Assembly: GCF_004123845.1 (NCBI RefSeq)
Contig: NZ_NBDP01000019.1
Span: 372,001 to 436,000, forward strand
Length of the DNA: 64,000 bases
DNA from: Allobosea sp. Tri-44
Lineage (GTDB): Bacteria > Pseudomonadota > Alphaproteobacteria > Rhizobiales > Beijerinckiaceae
Direction of reading: 5' to 3'
This document shows, one piece after another, positions 27,754 through 37,373 of the stretch (positions are counted from its first letter, which is position 1; each line of letters starts with the position of its first letter). Both the position numbers and the translations under genes were made by a program. The notes below the pieces were generated by a model. It did no database searches. It had not been told where the DNA came from and saw nothing but the letters and a program-made list of their open reading frames with translations.

Positions 27754-30700
27754 TTGATCCAACCTCGTTCCCTTCCGCCTTCGCTCCGCGCCCGCGGTGT
27801 CACGGCGGTGCTCGGCCCGACCAATACCGGCAAGACCCATCTCGCCATCGAGCGGATGGTCGCGCATCCGACTGGGATGATCGGCTTGCCGCTGCGCCTG
27901 CTGGCGCGCGAGGTCTACAGCCGAGTGGTCGACAAGGTCGGCCCGCAGGCGGTCGCGCTGATCACCGGCGAGGAGAAGATCAAGCCGGAGCGGCCGAGCT
28001 TCTGGGTCTGCACGGTCGAGGCGATGCCGCGCGACCTCGCGGTCGATTTCGTCGCCATCGACGAAATCCAGCTCGCAGCCGATCTCGACCGTGGCCATGT
28101 CTTCGCCGATCGCCTCCTCAATCATCGCGGTCGCGAAGAGACGATGCTGATCGGCGCCGGCACGATGAGGCCGCTGATCGAGCAGCTGATCCCCGGCGTC
28201 AACGTCGTCTCGCGTCCGCGCCTGTCGAACCTCTCCTTCGCCGGTGACCGCAAGATCACCCGCCTGCCGCGGCGTTCGGCGATCGTCGCCTTCTCGGCCG
28301 AGGAGGTCTATGCCATCGCCGAGTTGATCCGGCGGCAGAAGGGCGGCGCGGCGGTGGTGCTGGGGGCGCTCTCGCCGCGCACGCGCAATGCCCAGGTCGA
28401 GATCTACCAGTCGGGCGATGTCGACTATCTCGTCGCCACCGACGCGATCGGCATGGGGCTCAACCTTGATGTCGACCACATCGCCTTTGCCGGCGACAGC
28501 AAGTTCGACGGCCATCATTATCGCAAGCTCAACCCGGCCGAGTTCGGCCAGATCGCCGGGCGAGCCGGCCGGCATCTGCGCGATGGCACTTTCGGTACGA
28601 CCGGACGCTCGCCGCCCTTCGAGCAGGAACTGGTCGAGGCGATCGAGGACCATCGCTTCGAATCGATCCGGCAAGTGCAATGGCGCAATTCCGATCTCGA
28701 TCTGCGTTCGGTTCCCGGCCTGATCGACAGCCTCAACCTCCAGCCGCAGGAGCAGGGGCTGACCCGCGCCCTGATCGCCGAGGATATGACGACGCTGGAA
28801 ATCCTGGCACGCGATCAGGATGTCGCGCGGCTGGCGCAAGGCAAGCCGGCCGTGACACGGCTCTGGGAGGTCTGCGGCCTGCCCGATTACCGTAAGATCG
28901 CACCGATGCAGCATGCCGAGCTGGCGACAACTTTGTATCTGCGCCTGATGCGACATGGCCGGCTCGATCCGGACTGGTATGCTGGCCAATTGGCCGCCCT
29001 CGACCGCGTCGATGGCGAGATCGACACGCTCTCGGCCCGCATCTCCCAGGTCCGAACCTGGACCTATGTTGCCAACCGGCCGGACTGGTTGCTCGATCCA
29101 GAGCATTGGCAGGGGGTGGCGCGTCTTGTAGAGGACAGGCTGTCGGACGCTTTGCACGAACGGCTTGCCAGCCGATTCGTCGATCGGCGTACGAGCGTGT
29201 TGATGCGTCGCCTGCGGGAGAATGCAATGTTGGAGGCCGAAGTCACCGCGACCGGCGATGTCCTGGTCGAGGGTCAGCATGTCGGATTGCTGCAGGGCTT
29301 CCGTTTCACGGCCGACCCGAAGGCGGGTGGGCCGGAAGCGAAGGCTCTGAATGCTGCGGCGCTGAAAGCGCTGGCCGGCGAGCTCGAGGCACGCGCCTCG
29401 CGCGTCGTGCTGGCCGGCGACGATGCCTTCGTGCTGTCGCATGATGGGTTGGTCCGCTGGATCGGCGAGCCTGTGGCGCGCCTGACCGCCGGCGAGAAGG
29501 TGCTGGAGCCGCGCCTGCGCCTGATGGTCGACGACCATCTGCCGGCACAGGCCCGCGAGCAGATCGAGAATAGGCTGTCGGCCTGGCTCAAGCATCACGT
29601 CACCAAGCTGCTCGGCCCGCTCCAGATCCTCGAGAATGCCGAGAGCGCCGCCGGCATTGCTCGCGGCATCGCCTATCAGACGGCCGAGGCGCTCGGCGTG
29701 CTCGAGCGCGCCAAGGTCGCCGAGGAGATGAAGACGCTCGACCAGGAAGGTCGTGCGGCGCTGCGCCAGCTCGGCATCCGCTTCGGCGCTTTCCACCTTT
29801 ATGTCCCGGCCCTGCTGAAGCCGGCGCCGCGGGCGCTCGCCGCCCAGCTCTGGGCGCTGAAGCACGGCAATCCCGAGGCGGCCGGGCTCGACGACATCTC
29901 TCATCTTGCATCGTCGGGACGAACTTCGTTTCCGGCTAACAAGGACATCCCGAAAGGTCTCTACCGCGCTGCGGGCTACCGCGTCTGCGGCGAGCGGGCG
30001 GTGCGCGTCGACATTCTGGAGCGGCTGGCGGATCTGATCCGGCCCGCGATTGCCTATCGTCCGGGCCTGACGCTCGGCCAGCCGCCGGTGGGCGCTGCCG
30101 ATCAGGACGGTTTTGTCGCCACCGGCGCGATGACCTCGCTCGTCGGCTGCGCCGGCGAGGATTTCGCCTCGATCCTGCGCTCGCTCGGCTATGTGTCGGT
30201 GAAGCGTCCGGGGCCGGCGATCACGGTCGCGCTCGCGGCTGCGCCGGCCCCTGTCGCCGCCTCGGCGTTGGAAGTTGAGGCGCCGGCGGCTGACACGGCC
30301 CTGGCGACCGAGCAGGTCGACGCGTTGAACGAAGAGCCCTTGTCCGATGGCGAGGTCGCGACCGAAAGTTCCGACAACGCGGCACCGGCGGGCGAGACGG
30401 CTGATGCCCCGATCCTGACCGATGCGGAAATCGCTGCCGCTCCGGCCGAGGAGGAGGCAGCCAGCCCGGTCGAGCCCGTACCAGCCGATGCGATGTCGAT
30501 GCTGGTGCTGCCGAGCGACGAGCCGGCGCTGGAAGCCACGGCTCAGGCCGAGGCCGAGACAGCGGCGGCCGAGCCTGCAGCAGTTGTCGAGGTGGCCCCG
30601 CCGGCCGAGCCGGAGCTGATCGAGGTCTGGCGCCCGCACCGCCATCAGGGCGGGCGGCGTCCCGAGCAGGGACAGCGTGGCCGCCGGCCCGACCGTCGCC

Positions 30701-31092
30701 CCGGCGCTGCCGAGGCCACTCCCGCTGCGGAAGGCGGCGAGGGCAAGCCCGGCGGGCAGCGTCCGAACCGGAATCGCTGGCGCGAAGGGGGCTGGAACGG
30801 CCCGCGTCCGGCTGGTGGCGAGGCTAAGCCCGCGGCACAGGAGGGGGCTGGCCGCAGTGCCCAGCAGGGCCGCGACGGACGCCCGGACCGTGGCCCGCGG
30901 CCGGAGTTCAAGCGCGATGGCGGCCGCCCCGGCGGCGGTCCGCGTCGCGACGAGCGCGGCGGCAAGGAGCAGCGCTTCCAGCAGCCGGCCCGGCCGCGCC
31001 CGGCCGAGCGCCAGCCCGATCCGGATTCGCCCTTCGCCAAGCTCCTGGCCCTGAAGGCCCAGCTCGAGGGCAATGACGGGCGCAAGAGCTGA
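27754..31092 (+). CDS. Suv3-like DEAD/DExH RNA helicase with low-complexity tail
   Basis: The 1,112-residue protein has a TTG start preceded by AGGAAAGC. The helicase core fits the mitochondrial Suv3 family: GPTNTGKT Walker A (21-28), IDEIQ (102-106), DAIGMGLN and QIAGRAGR (266-273). Next comes the Suv3 C-terminal helical region. After ~800 the chain is repetitive, Ala/Glu/Pro-rich, then Arg/Gly-rich up to the end, a typical unstructured RNA-binding tail. In bacteria this helicase is probably part of RNA turnover, but the partner nuclease is not visible here. The stop overlaps the S4-domain gene by 20 bases. Confidence 0.93.
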   Translation: MIQPRSLPPSLRARGVTAVLGPTNTGKTHLAIERMVAHPTGMIGLPLRLLAREVYSRVVDKVGPQAVALITGEEKIKPERPSFWVCTVEAMPRDLAVDFVAIDEIQLAADLDRGHVFADRLLNHRGREETMLIGAGTMRPLIEQLIPGVNVVSRPRLSNLSFAGDRKITRLPRRSAIVAFSAEEVYAIAELIRRQKGGAAVVLGALSPRTRNAQVEIYQSGDVDYLVATDAIGMGLNLDVDHIAFAGDSKFDGHHYRKLNPAEFGQIAGRAGRHLRDGTFGTTGRSPPFEQELVEAIEDHRFESIRQVQWRNSDLDLRSVPGLIDSLNLQPQEQGLTRALIAEDMTTLEILARDQDVARLAQGKPAVTRLWEVCGLPDYRKIAPMQHAELATTLYLRLMRHGRLDPDWYAGQLAALDRVDGEIDTLSARISQVRTWTYVANRPDWLLDPEHWQGVARLVEDRLSDALHERLASRFVDRRTSVLMRRLRENAMLEAEVTATGDVLVEGQHVGLLQGFRFTADPKAGGPEAKALNAAALKALAGELEARASRVVLAGDDAFVLSHDGLVRWIGEPVARLTAGEKVLEPRLRLMVDDHLPAQAREQIENRLSAWLKHHVTKLLGPLQILENAESAAGIARGIAYQTAEALGVLERAKVAEEMKTLDQEGRAALRQLGIRFGAFHLYVPALLKPAPRALAAQLWALKHGNPEAAGLDDISHLASSGRTSFPANKDIPKGLYRAAGYRVCGERAVRVDILERLADLIRPAIAYRPGLTLGQPPVGAADQDGFVATGAMTSLVGCAGEDFASILRSLGYVSVKRPGPAITVALAAAPAPVAASALEVEAPAADTALATEQVDALNEEPLSDGEVATESSDNAAPAGETADAPILTDAEIAAAPAEEEAASPVEPVPADAMSMLVLPSDEPALEATAQAEAETAAAEPAAVVEVAPPAEPELIEVWRPHRHQGGRRPEQGQRGRRPDRRPGAAEATPAAEGGEGKPGGQRPNRNRWREGGWNGPRPAGGEAKPAAQEGAGRSAQQGRDGRPDRGPRPEFKRDGGRPGGGPRRDERGGKEQRFQQPARPRPAERQPDPDSPFAKLLALKAQLEGNDGRKS

Positions 31093-31429
31093 GGTCCAGC
31101 TAGCTCCGGGGTATCGCTTGCGGGACGACCGGCAACGCCTCGACAAATGGCTCTGGTTCGCGCGTTTCGCGCGAACCAGGCCTGCTGCCGTGCAGCTGGT
31201 GGAGGAGGGGCATGTCCGGGTTGCAAGCAAGCGCGTCGCGAACCCGGCGCTCGGCCTCAAGCCGGGCGATGTGCTGACGCTCGCTTTGCCGCACGCAACG
31301 CTGGTGGTGCGTGTGACCGCGTTTGCCGCCCGGCGTGGTTCCTATGAGCAGGCGCAAACGCTATATGAGGTCCTGAGCGGCCCCGAGCGCGGCGATGCGC
31401 CGCTTGCGCCGGACGAGCCTGCGGGATAG
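31073..31429 (+). CDS. S4-domain RNA-binding protein (Hsp15-like)
   Basis: The 118-residue basic protein has an S4 fold (QRLDKWLWFARFARTR, VEEGHVRVASKRV, PGDVLTLAL), as in heat-shock protein Hsp15, which binds stalled 50S subunits carrying peptidyl-tRNA. It overlaps the 3' end of the helicase gene by 20 bases, so the two are probably made together and act on RNA. The first ~19 residues have no homology that I can see, and a start a few codons later is possible. Confidence 0.85.
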   Translation: MTGARAEVQLAPGYRLRDDRQRLDKWLWFARFARTRPAAVQLVEEGHVRVASKRVANPALGLKPGDVLTLALPHATLVVRVTAFAARRGSYEQAQTLYEVLSGPERGDAPLAPDEPAG

Positions 31430-31588
31430 AGCGCGTGACAGATGTGGCGAGCGCTGGCACGCCCGCGAAAAATCTTCTCGAAACGCTCGTTTCGATGGAA
31501 GTTCGATTTCGTTTCCGGTCGTGACAGGGCCTTGAAACATTCTCTCGACCGGCTCTAAAAAGCGCCGGCCGATCGGAAGGACAGCGTC

Positions 31589-31924
<336 letters not shown>

Positions 31925-32317
31925 ATCTTACCCTACGTCAGGCGGCGATTGCAATTAGCCATGGCCGGCCGCGATGCGGCCCGGCAGCGTTTGCATTCCG
32001 TTTACCTTTGATTCGGCGCGATATTTGTGGTATCCACAAGCTACAGTCGAGTTCGTTCCGCCTGCCCCTGCGAGGTCACACAAACGGGGCACCCCCTGAG
32101 ACGACAGCAACGCAACACCGGTCAGAATGCCCGGCGTGTCGTTGTCTTCGTGTCTGGTGGTCCGCAAGAAACAATCGGCTGAGGGAGCGTGTTGCGCTGG
32201 GAGAGAGGCCAGAAGGCTTTCCCCTTCGTTTCAGGCAGAGAGCCGCCGGTCATCCCGGCCAGCGGCTGAAAGTCGCGTCTCCGCATCTTGCGGAGAGTTA
32301 TCAGGAGTCGAAACGGC
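31925..32317 (+). promoter_or_regulatory. long leader upstream of carD
   Basis: This 393-base gap holds no gene. After an imperfect GC-rich stem (about 31,962-31,985) there is a possible promoter: TTGATT at 32,008-32,013 and TATCCA at 32,031-32,036, spaced by 17 bases. That would leave a 5' leader of about 275 bases before the carD start, long for a housekeeping gene and possibly regulatory. The promoter match is moderate. Confidence 0.35.
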
Positions 32318-32914
32318 ATGTCCACTGCGAAGAAGGCTGTTGTGCGCCATGGTTTCAAGACGGGCGAGTTCGTCGTCTACCCGTCTCATGGCGTCGGTCA
32401 GATCACGGCGATCGAGGAGCAGGAAGTCGCCGGCTTCAAGCTCGAGCTGTTCGTCGTCAGCTTCGCCAAGGACAAGATGACCCTCCGCGTTCCCACCGCC
32501 AAGGCGGCGAGCGTCGGCCTGCGCAAGCTCGCCGATGGCGAGATCGTCGGCAAGGCGTTGTCGACCTTGACTGGCCGCGCCCGCGTCAAGCGCACCATGT
32601 GGTCGCGCCGGGCCCAGGAATACGAAGCCAAGATCAATTCGGGCGATCTCGTCGCCATCGCCGAGGTCGTGCGCGATCTCTATCGCTCCGAGGCGCAGCC
32701 CGAGCAGTCCTATTCCGAGCGCCAGCTCTACGAGGCGGCGATCGATCGGATGACCCGCGAGATCGCGGTGGTCGAGGAGATCACCGAGACCGAAGCACTG
32801 AAGAAGATCGAGGGCCAGCTCGCCAAGTCGCCACGCCGCGCCGGCAAGGGTGAGGCCGCTGAGGCGGCCGAAGCCGAAGAGGGCGACGAGGACCTGCAGG
32901 AAGAGGCCGCCTGA
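32318..32914 (+). CDS. carD: CarD/CdnL-family transcription regulator
   Basis: The 198-residue protein starts at ATG 32,318, with AGGAG 10-14 bases upstream. The N-terminal Tudor-like RNA-polymerase-interacting domain (FVVYPSHGVGQI) and the helical DNA-contact domain with KRTMWSRRAQEYEAKI are clear. The acidic Ala/Glu tail after ~180 is usual in Alphaproteobacteria. CarD proteins bind the polymerase beta subunit and stabilise open complexes, notably at rRNA promoters. It is followed by a strong terminator. Confidence 0.95.
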   Translation: MSTAKKAVVRHGFKTGEFVVYPSHGVGQITAIEEQEVAGFKLELFVVSFAKDKMTLRVPTAKAASVGLRKLADGEIVGKALSTLTGRARVKRTMWSRRAQEYEAKINSGDLVAIAEVVRDLYRSEAQPEQSYSERQLYEAAIDRMTREIAVVEEITETEALKKIEGQLAKSPRRAGKGEAAEAAEAEEGDEDLQEEAA

Positions 32915-32940
32915 GGGCAGCCTTTCCGACACTGGCTACA

Positions 32941-32973
32941 AAAAGCCCGGCGGATCGCTCCGCCGGGCTTTTT
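32941..32973. terminator. bidirectional intrinsic terminator
   Basis: AAAAGCCCGGCGGA pairs with TCCGCCGGGCTTTT around TCGC, giving a 14-base perfect stem with T-runs on both strands. It lies between the carD stop and the convergent dienelactone hydrolase gene and serves both. Confidence 0.93.
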
Positions 32974-32977
32974 CGTG

Positions 32978-33847
32978 TCAGGTGGCGCCGGTCTCGGTGG
33001 CGAGGAAAGCCACTGTCCGTTCCCAGGCGAGCTTGGCCGCCGCTGCATTGTAGCGCTCGGCGCTGGTGTCGTTGAGGAAGGCGTGATCGACATCCGGGTA
33101 GACGATGGCTTGATAGCTCACACCGGCCGCCTTCAGCGCAGTCTCATAGGCCGGCAGGCCCTCGACCAGGCGGGTGTCGCGGGCGGCGTGCTGGATCAGC
33201 AGCCGCGCCTTGATCTGCGGGACTTTGGCGAGGTCGGGAGAGCGGCCGTAGAAGACGACGCCGGCATTGAGCTCCGGCGCGTTGACGGCGAGGTCGTTGA
33301 CTGTGCCACCGCCCCAGCAGAAGCCGACAGCGCCGACCTTGCCGGTCGCGTCCGACCGCGCCTTGAGAAATGCGAGAGCGGCGCGCCCCTGCGCGATGAC
33401 ATCTTCGGGCTTGAGTTGCGGGAACAGGGCGCGGGCGGCGTCGGCATCGGCCGGCGTGCCGCCGAGCGGGGTGAGGAAATCGACCCCGAGCGCGCTGAAC
33501 CCTGCCAGCGCTGCGCGCCGGGTGACGTCTTCGATATGCGGGTTCAAGCCCCGGTTCTCGTGGACGACCAGGACACCGCCGCGCCTGGCCTGCGCCTTCG
33601 GCGTGACGAGATAGCCCTTGAGCTTCACGCCGCCGATGGTTTCGTCGATGCGCTTGCCTTCGATGCGGGCATCGTCCGCCGTGACCTGCTGGGCCTGGGC
33701 GTAGTTGGGCTCCAGTAGCGTAAGAGCCGCCTCGGCCGCCGCCGCGGAACCGGCGATGGCGATCAGCCGGTTCATGAAGCTGCGCCGGTCGAGCGGCTTG
33801 TGGGTGTACTCGTCGTAGAGTTCGACGATGCGGCGATCGAGCGCCAT
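32978..33847 (-). CDS. dienelactone hydrolase family protein
   Basis: The 289-residue protein has an N-terminal twin-arginine signal (DRRSFMNRLIAIAGSAAAA) preceded by a short cytoplasmic stretch, then an alpha/beta hydrolase domain. The catalytic triad is visible: cysteine nucleophile in GFCWGGG (~175), aspartate in AARDTR and histidine in DVDHAF. Exported dienelactone-hydrolase-like proteins with this layout are common, but their substrates are mostly unknown. It is a single gene with no pathway partner beside it. Confidence 0.87.
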   Translation of the reverse strand: MALDRRIVELYDEYTHKPLDRRSFMNRLIAIAGSAAAAEAALTLLEPNYAQAQQVTADDARIEGKRIDETIGGVKLKGYLVTPKAQARRGGVLVVHENRGLNPHIEDVTRRAALAGFSALGVDFLTPLGGTPADADAARALFPQLKPEDVIAQGRAALAFLKARSDATGKVGAVGFCWGGGTVNDLAVNAPELNAGVVFYGRSPDLAKVPQIKARLLIQHAARDTRLVEGLPAYETALKAAGVSYQAIVYPDVDHAFLNDTSAERYNAAAAKLAWERTVAFLATETGAT

Positions 33848-33916
33848 GGCTGCCTCCCTGTCCTGACGAACCGGGGGGAGGCTAGCACAAGGCGATAAGA
33901 AAAAGCGGCAGGCGAG

Positions 33917-35392
33917 CTATTCGCTCACGATCTTGTAACGCTGGCCGGGCGTCAGCTTGCTGCTGCGCTCCAGCCCGTTCAGGATCAGGAACTGCTCGAG
34001 CGGCCGATCGGTTGAAGCCATCCGCTCGGCGAGGCTGACGGGGGTGTCGCCGGCGTTGGCGGTGACGAGCCTGATCCGCAGCGGGCTGACCGATTGCGCG
34101 TCGCTGGCGCTGAGATTGCGGAAGCTGTCGAGCAGAGCACGCATGGCACGCTCGGGATCGTTCTGACCCTTGGCGGCGAGGATGAAGCGATAGACGCGCG
34201 GCCCGGCCTGGATCGCGGCGAGGCGGAAGGTCCAGTCGGCGCCCTTGCCCGAGGTCACCGCCGCCGGCAGGTCGCCGACCGTAAGCGACTGGACCTCGGC
34301 GGTGGCGACGCCGTCGATCCAGCCTGAGGCGACATAGGATTCGAGCGTCTGGCCAGCCTTCAGCGCGACCGAGTCGAAGCGCAGCGCCTGCGTGCCGTCA
34401 TTGCTGACGCCGACCACCATTTCACGCGCCGCCTCGAGCTCGAAGCCATCGGGCGCGGTGAAGGCAATGCGCAACGCGCTGTTGAGATAGCGGCGGCCAC
34501 GCACCACACCGTCGGCCGGATCGTCTCCGAAGGCGATGCCGTCGATCGCGGCGAGCCAGCGCGGCGCCTCGCGTTCGCCGATACCGGGCGCGCCGATCTG
34601 GCGGGCGCCATTGGTGACGGCGGCGACGCGCTCCGGTGTCGAGGGATGGCTGGAGAGGATGTCGAGCTTCTTGTCGCCGCCGCCCTGGCGGCCGGCACGG
34701 AAGCTCGTATTGCGGCCGAGCGAGACCAGGAAGCGGCCGGCACCATAGGGGTCGTAGCCGGCGCGGGCGATGTTGCGCACGCTGATCTGGTCGGCGGTCA
34801 GCTCCTGCTGCCGCGAGAAGCGGGCGAGCGAGAGCTTCGAACTCTGCTGCACCGCCGCCCCGGTGGTCGGGTCGTTCAGCACCTGCGCCACGACCTGGCT
34901 GACCAGCGCCGATTCCGCCTCCATCTCGGCGCGCTCGACGGCATGGCGTGCGGTGACATGGGCAATCTCGTGCGCCATCACCGAGGCGATCTCGGACGAG
35001 TCGTTCGCAAGGGCGAGCAGGCCGCGCGTGACGTAGAGCCGTCCCGTCGGCAAGGCGAAGGCGTTGACGATCGGCGAGTTCAGGATCGTCACCTCATAGT
35101 TGCCGATCTGGCCCTCGCCGGCCTTGGCGAGGCGGGCAATGATCTCCTCCAGCAGGGCCTTGACCTGCGGTGCGCGGTATTCGCCGCCGAACGCCGAAAG
35201 CAGGCGCTGGTGCTCGCGGTCGGTGCCGCGCTGCTGACTGGCGACGCGCGGCGCCGGTTCGCCGCCGGGCTGGTTGAGCGGCGCCAACACGGAGTTCTGG
35301 TCGCCAAAGCAGGCCGCCAGCAACAGGGCCGGCAGCACCACGGCGGCCAGACGGCCCCGGAACGGCTGACGATGTCGCTGAAATCTCCGCAT
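33917..35392 (-). CDS. M48-family zinc metalloprotease lipoprotein
   Basis: The 491-residue protein has a lipobox (LLAAC) near residue 28, so it should be anchored in the periplasm. The zinc site HEIAH is near residues 140-144, with a downstream ELTAD glutamate as third ligand, as in BepA/LoiP. The C-terminal ~55 residues look like a LysM-type repeat (AGDTPVSLAERM ... LNGL ... PGQRYKIV), which would bind peptidoglycan. It lies six bases after the thermonuclease-like gene, so the pair is probably one operon. A role in envelope protein quality control is inferred from the family. Confidence 0.9.
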   Translation of the reverse strand: MRRFQRHRQPFRGRLAAVVLPALLLAACFGDQNSVLAPLNQPGGEPAPRVASQQRGTDREHQRLLSAFGGEYRAPQVKALLEEIIARLAKAGEGQIGNYEVTILNSPIVNAFALPTGRLYVTRGLLALANDSSEIASVMAHEIAHVTARHAVERAEMEAESALVSQVVAQVLNDPTTGAAVQQSSKLSLARFSRQQELTADQISVRNIARAGYDPYGAGRFLVSLGRNTSFRAGRQGGGDKKLDILSSHPSTPERVAAVTNGARQIGAPGIGEREAPRWLAAIDGIAFGDDPADGVVRGRRYLNSALRIAFTAPDGFELEAAREMVVGVSNDGTQALRFDSVALKAGQTLESYVASGWIDGVATAEVQSLTVGDLPAAVTSGKGADWTFRLAAIQAGPRVYRFILAAKGQNDPERAMRALLDSFRNLSASDAQSVSPLRIRLVTANAGDTPVSLAERMASTDRPLEQFLILNGLERSSKLTPGQRYKIVSE

Positions 35393-35398
35393 CGGCCC

Positions 35399-36229
35399 CT
35401 AGTCGATCAATTCCAGTGCGCTGCGCGTCTCGGCTTCGATCAGGAGGCTATCGCGCCCCTCGACCACGCCGCGTACGCGCACGCGTTTACCCGTCAGCGT
35501 CGCGGCGGTCCAGCCGCTGCGCTGCAATTCACGCCACAGCGCGCGCGACAATACGATGCTGCCGCCGGCGCCGCGTCGCCGCTCGAAATTGAGATAAGTT
35601 CGCTGCGCCCGCTCTCCGACGGCAGCGATACGCCCCTCGACCACGACGATCCGGCCCGCCTGCGCTTTCATCGCGGCAGCATCATGACCGTCGATGGCCG
35701 GGAAAGCCACTGCGGCAAAACCTCCCTGCGCGCTGGCCGGCGAACGATTCTGGGGGCCGGCCGCTATCGGTCGTGGTTCAGCCTTCCGCCAGAGTTCGTT
35801 GCAAGCGGCGAGGCCCGGTTCGGCAAGGCGCAGTGCGGCGCCTCCGGCGAGGAGGGCAGCGGTCAGGTCGGGCTGGCCTGCGAATGGATCGGTAGCGCCC
35901 TCGGTGGCGAGGAGACGAGCTGGAAGGCGGCCCCAGCGATCCGCACCACCAAGCGGCACCAAACGGAAAGCCTGACCCTGCCAACGCGTCAGCTGCGCGG
36001 TGAAACGCTCGCGCTCGGCATCGTTTTGCCGTGGCGCGAGGCCGACGAGCCTGACGGTCCTGCCGTCGGCGAGGAGCAAGTCCCCATGCCGATCGAGACC
36101 AGCGAGGCTGACCGCTTCAGTTGGCTCCGGCGTCGCGCAAATGCCATCCGCGGCCCATGTCACAGCGATCGATGCCGTCATGCTGCCGAGGACCAACAAG
36201 ATCGCTGCAAAGGAAGGCTTCACCCGCAT
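35399..36229 (-). CDS. degenerate thermonuclease-like secreted protein
   Basis: The 276-residue protein has a signal peptide (cleaved near TWAADGI). The first domain resembles a staphylococcal-nuclease OB fold: VRLVGLAP and DRWGRLPARL keep two of the expected arginines, but the usual DxPE/ET element with the catalytic glutamate is replaced by APRQND. Nuclease activity is therefore doubtful. The C-terminal half (~185-270) looks like a second OB fold that could bind nucleic acid. It forms a probable operon with the M48 protease. Confidence 0.68.
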   Translation of the reverse strand: MRVKPSFAAILLVLGSMTASIAVTWAADGICATPEPTEAVSLAGLDRHGDLLLADGRTVRLVGLAPRQNDAERERFTAQLTRWQGQAFRLVPLGGADRWGRLPARLLATEGATDPFAGQPDLTAALLAGGAALRLAEPGLAACNELWRKAEPRPIAAGPQNRSPASAQGGFAAVAFPAIDGHDAAAMKAQAGRIVVVEGRIAAVGERAQRTYLNFERRRGAGGSIVLSRALWRELQRSGWTAATLTGKRVRVRGVVEGRDSLLIEAETRSALELID

Positions 36230-36257
36230 CGGCTTTATGCTAAACGCAAGAACGTGC

Positions 36258-36334
<77 letters not shown>

Positions 36335-36416
36335 GTTTTCCTCATTCTGCCACAGGCGCCGACAGCCCGACCGACGGAGGGGGGCCGCTTCCGCCGATGT
36401 CGAGGTCGATCTTGCC

Positions 36417-36935
36417 ATGACGGTAGTGCCGACAATTCGGACCGAGCGCCTGATCCTGCGGGCGCCGGTCATGGCCGATTTTCCTGCCTATGCCGATTTC
36501 CTGGGCTCGTCGCGGGCGCAGTATATGGGCGGTCCCTATGATCAGCGCGGCGCCTGGGGGGTGTTCTGCCATGACGTGGCGGTGTGGGCGTTGTTCGGCC
36601 ACGGTGCCCTGATGATCGATCTGCCCGGCGGTGTCTGCATCGGGCAGGTCGGCATCAATCACGGACCGCTCTTTCCCGAGAAGGAGCTGGGCTGGCTGAT
36701 CTATGCCGGACATGAGGGGCAGGGCTATGCGAGCGAAGCTGCGGCCGCCCTGCGCGACTGGGCTTTCGAGCAGCTCGGCTTGGAGACGCTCGTCAGCTAT
36801 GTCGACCCGCGCAACAAGCGCTCGATTGCTGTCGCGGAGAGGCTCGGTGCTCAACTCGACGCCGGCGCCGCCAGGACAGATCCCGAGGATCTGGTCTACC
36901 GGTATCGTGGTGCGGGAACCGGGCACGCCTCATAG
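36417..36935 (+). CDS. GNAT-family acetyltransferase, RimJ/RimL type
   Basis: The 172-residue protein begins IRTERLILRAP, the usual first strand of the RimJ/RimL group, followed by the GQVGIN and LGWLIYAGHEGQGYASEAA acetyl-CoA-binding region and a VDPRNKRSIAVAERLG helix. It may acetylate a protein N-terminus or small molecule; the target is unknown. It stands alone after the tRNA gene, with no clear ribosome site just before the ATG. Confidence 0.87.
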   Translation: MTVVPTIRTERLILRAPVMADFPAYADFLGSSRAQYMGGPYDQRGAWGVFCHDVAVWALFGHGALMIDLPGGVCIGQVGINHGPLFPEKELGWLIYAGHEGQGYASEAAAALRDWAFEQLGLETLVSYVDPRNKRSIAVAERLGAQLDAGAARTDPEDLVYRYRGAGTGHAS

Positions 36936-36954
36936 AGAGGCGCAGGCGCCTTCC

Positions 36955-37143
36955 TCAATGCTTCGCCACATGTTCGGGCTTGCCCTTGCGCTTGGTCGAG
37001 GCCAACTCGTCGAGTTCCTTCTCGGTCATCGACTTGGCCATGGATTTCGAGGCGCCCTTGAGCTCGCTCTTGGGGATGTCTCCGCGCTTGGCCGCGAGGG
37101 CTGCTCCGGCCGCCTTTTGCTGCGCTTTTGATTTGGCTGGCAT
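36955..37143 (-). CDS. small lysine-rich DUF3008 protein
   Basis: The 62-residue, highly basic protein (PAKSKAQQKAAGAALAAKRG at the start, ending KGKPEHVAKH) matches the DUF3008 family of small, probably DNA- or RNA-associated proteins with unknown function. It is convergent with the acetyltransferase gene. The base pattern and amino-acid bias support real coding despite the small size. Confidence 0.8.
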   Translation of the reverse strand: MPAKSKAQQKAAGAALAAKRGDIPKSELKGASKSMAKSMTEKELDELASTKRKGKPEHVAKH

Positions 37144-37373
37144 CGTTCATACTCCGATTGGGCTCGGTTAAGCGTGCAACACTAACGCGGCGTGATGGTT
37201 CCAGCCGTGGCAACTGGAGGACGTTGCGAAGCCGGCTCTCTTCGCGTGGCGATCATGCGAAAGATGTGGGTCGTTTGCCCTTGCCGCGGAGAGGCGGGCA
37301 CGGCAAAGCTCGTCGACGCAGCCCCGAGCCACTGACCTCGGGCGGTCGCCAATTCTCGCCTGTCGGATTCATC

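Noticed and set aside
27694-31260. A 1,188-codon open frame antisense to the helicase
   Set aside because: Composition is that of a shadow frame, and the sense strand encodes a complete Suv3-like helicase with all motifs.
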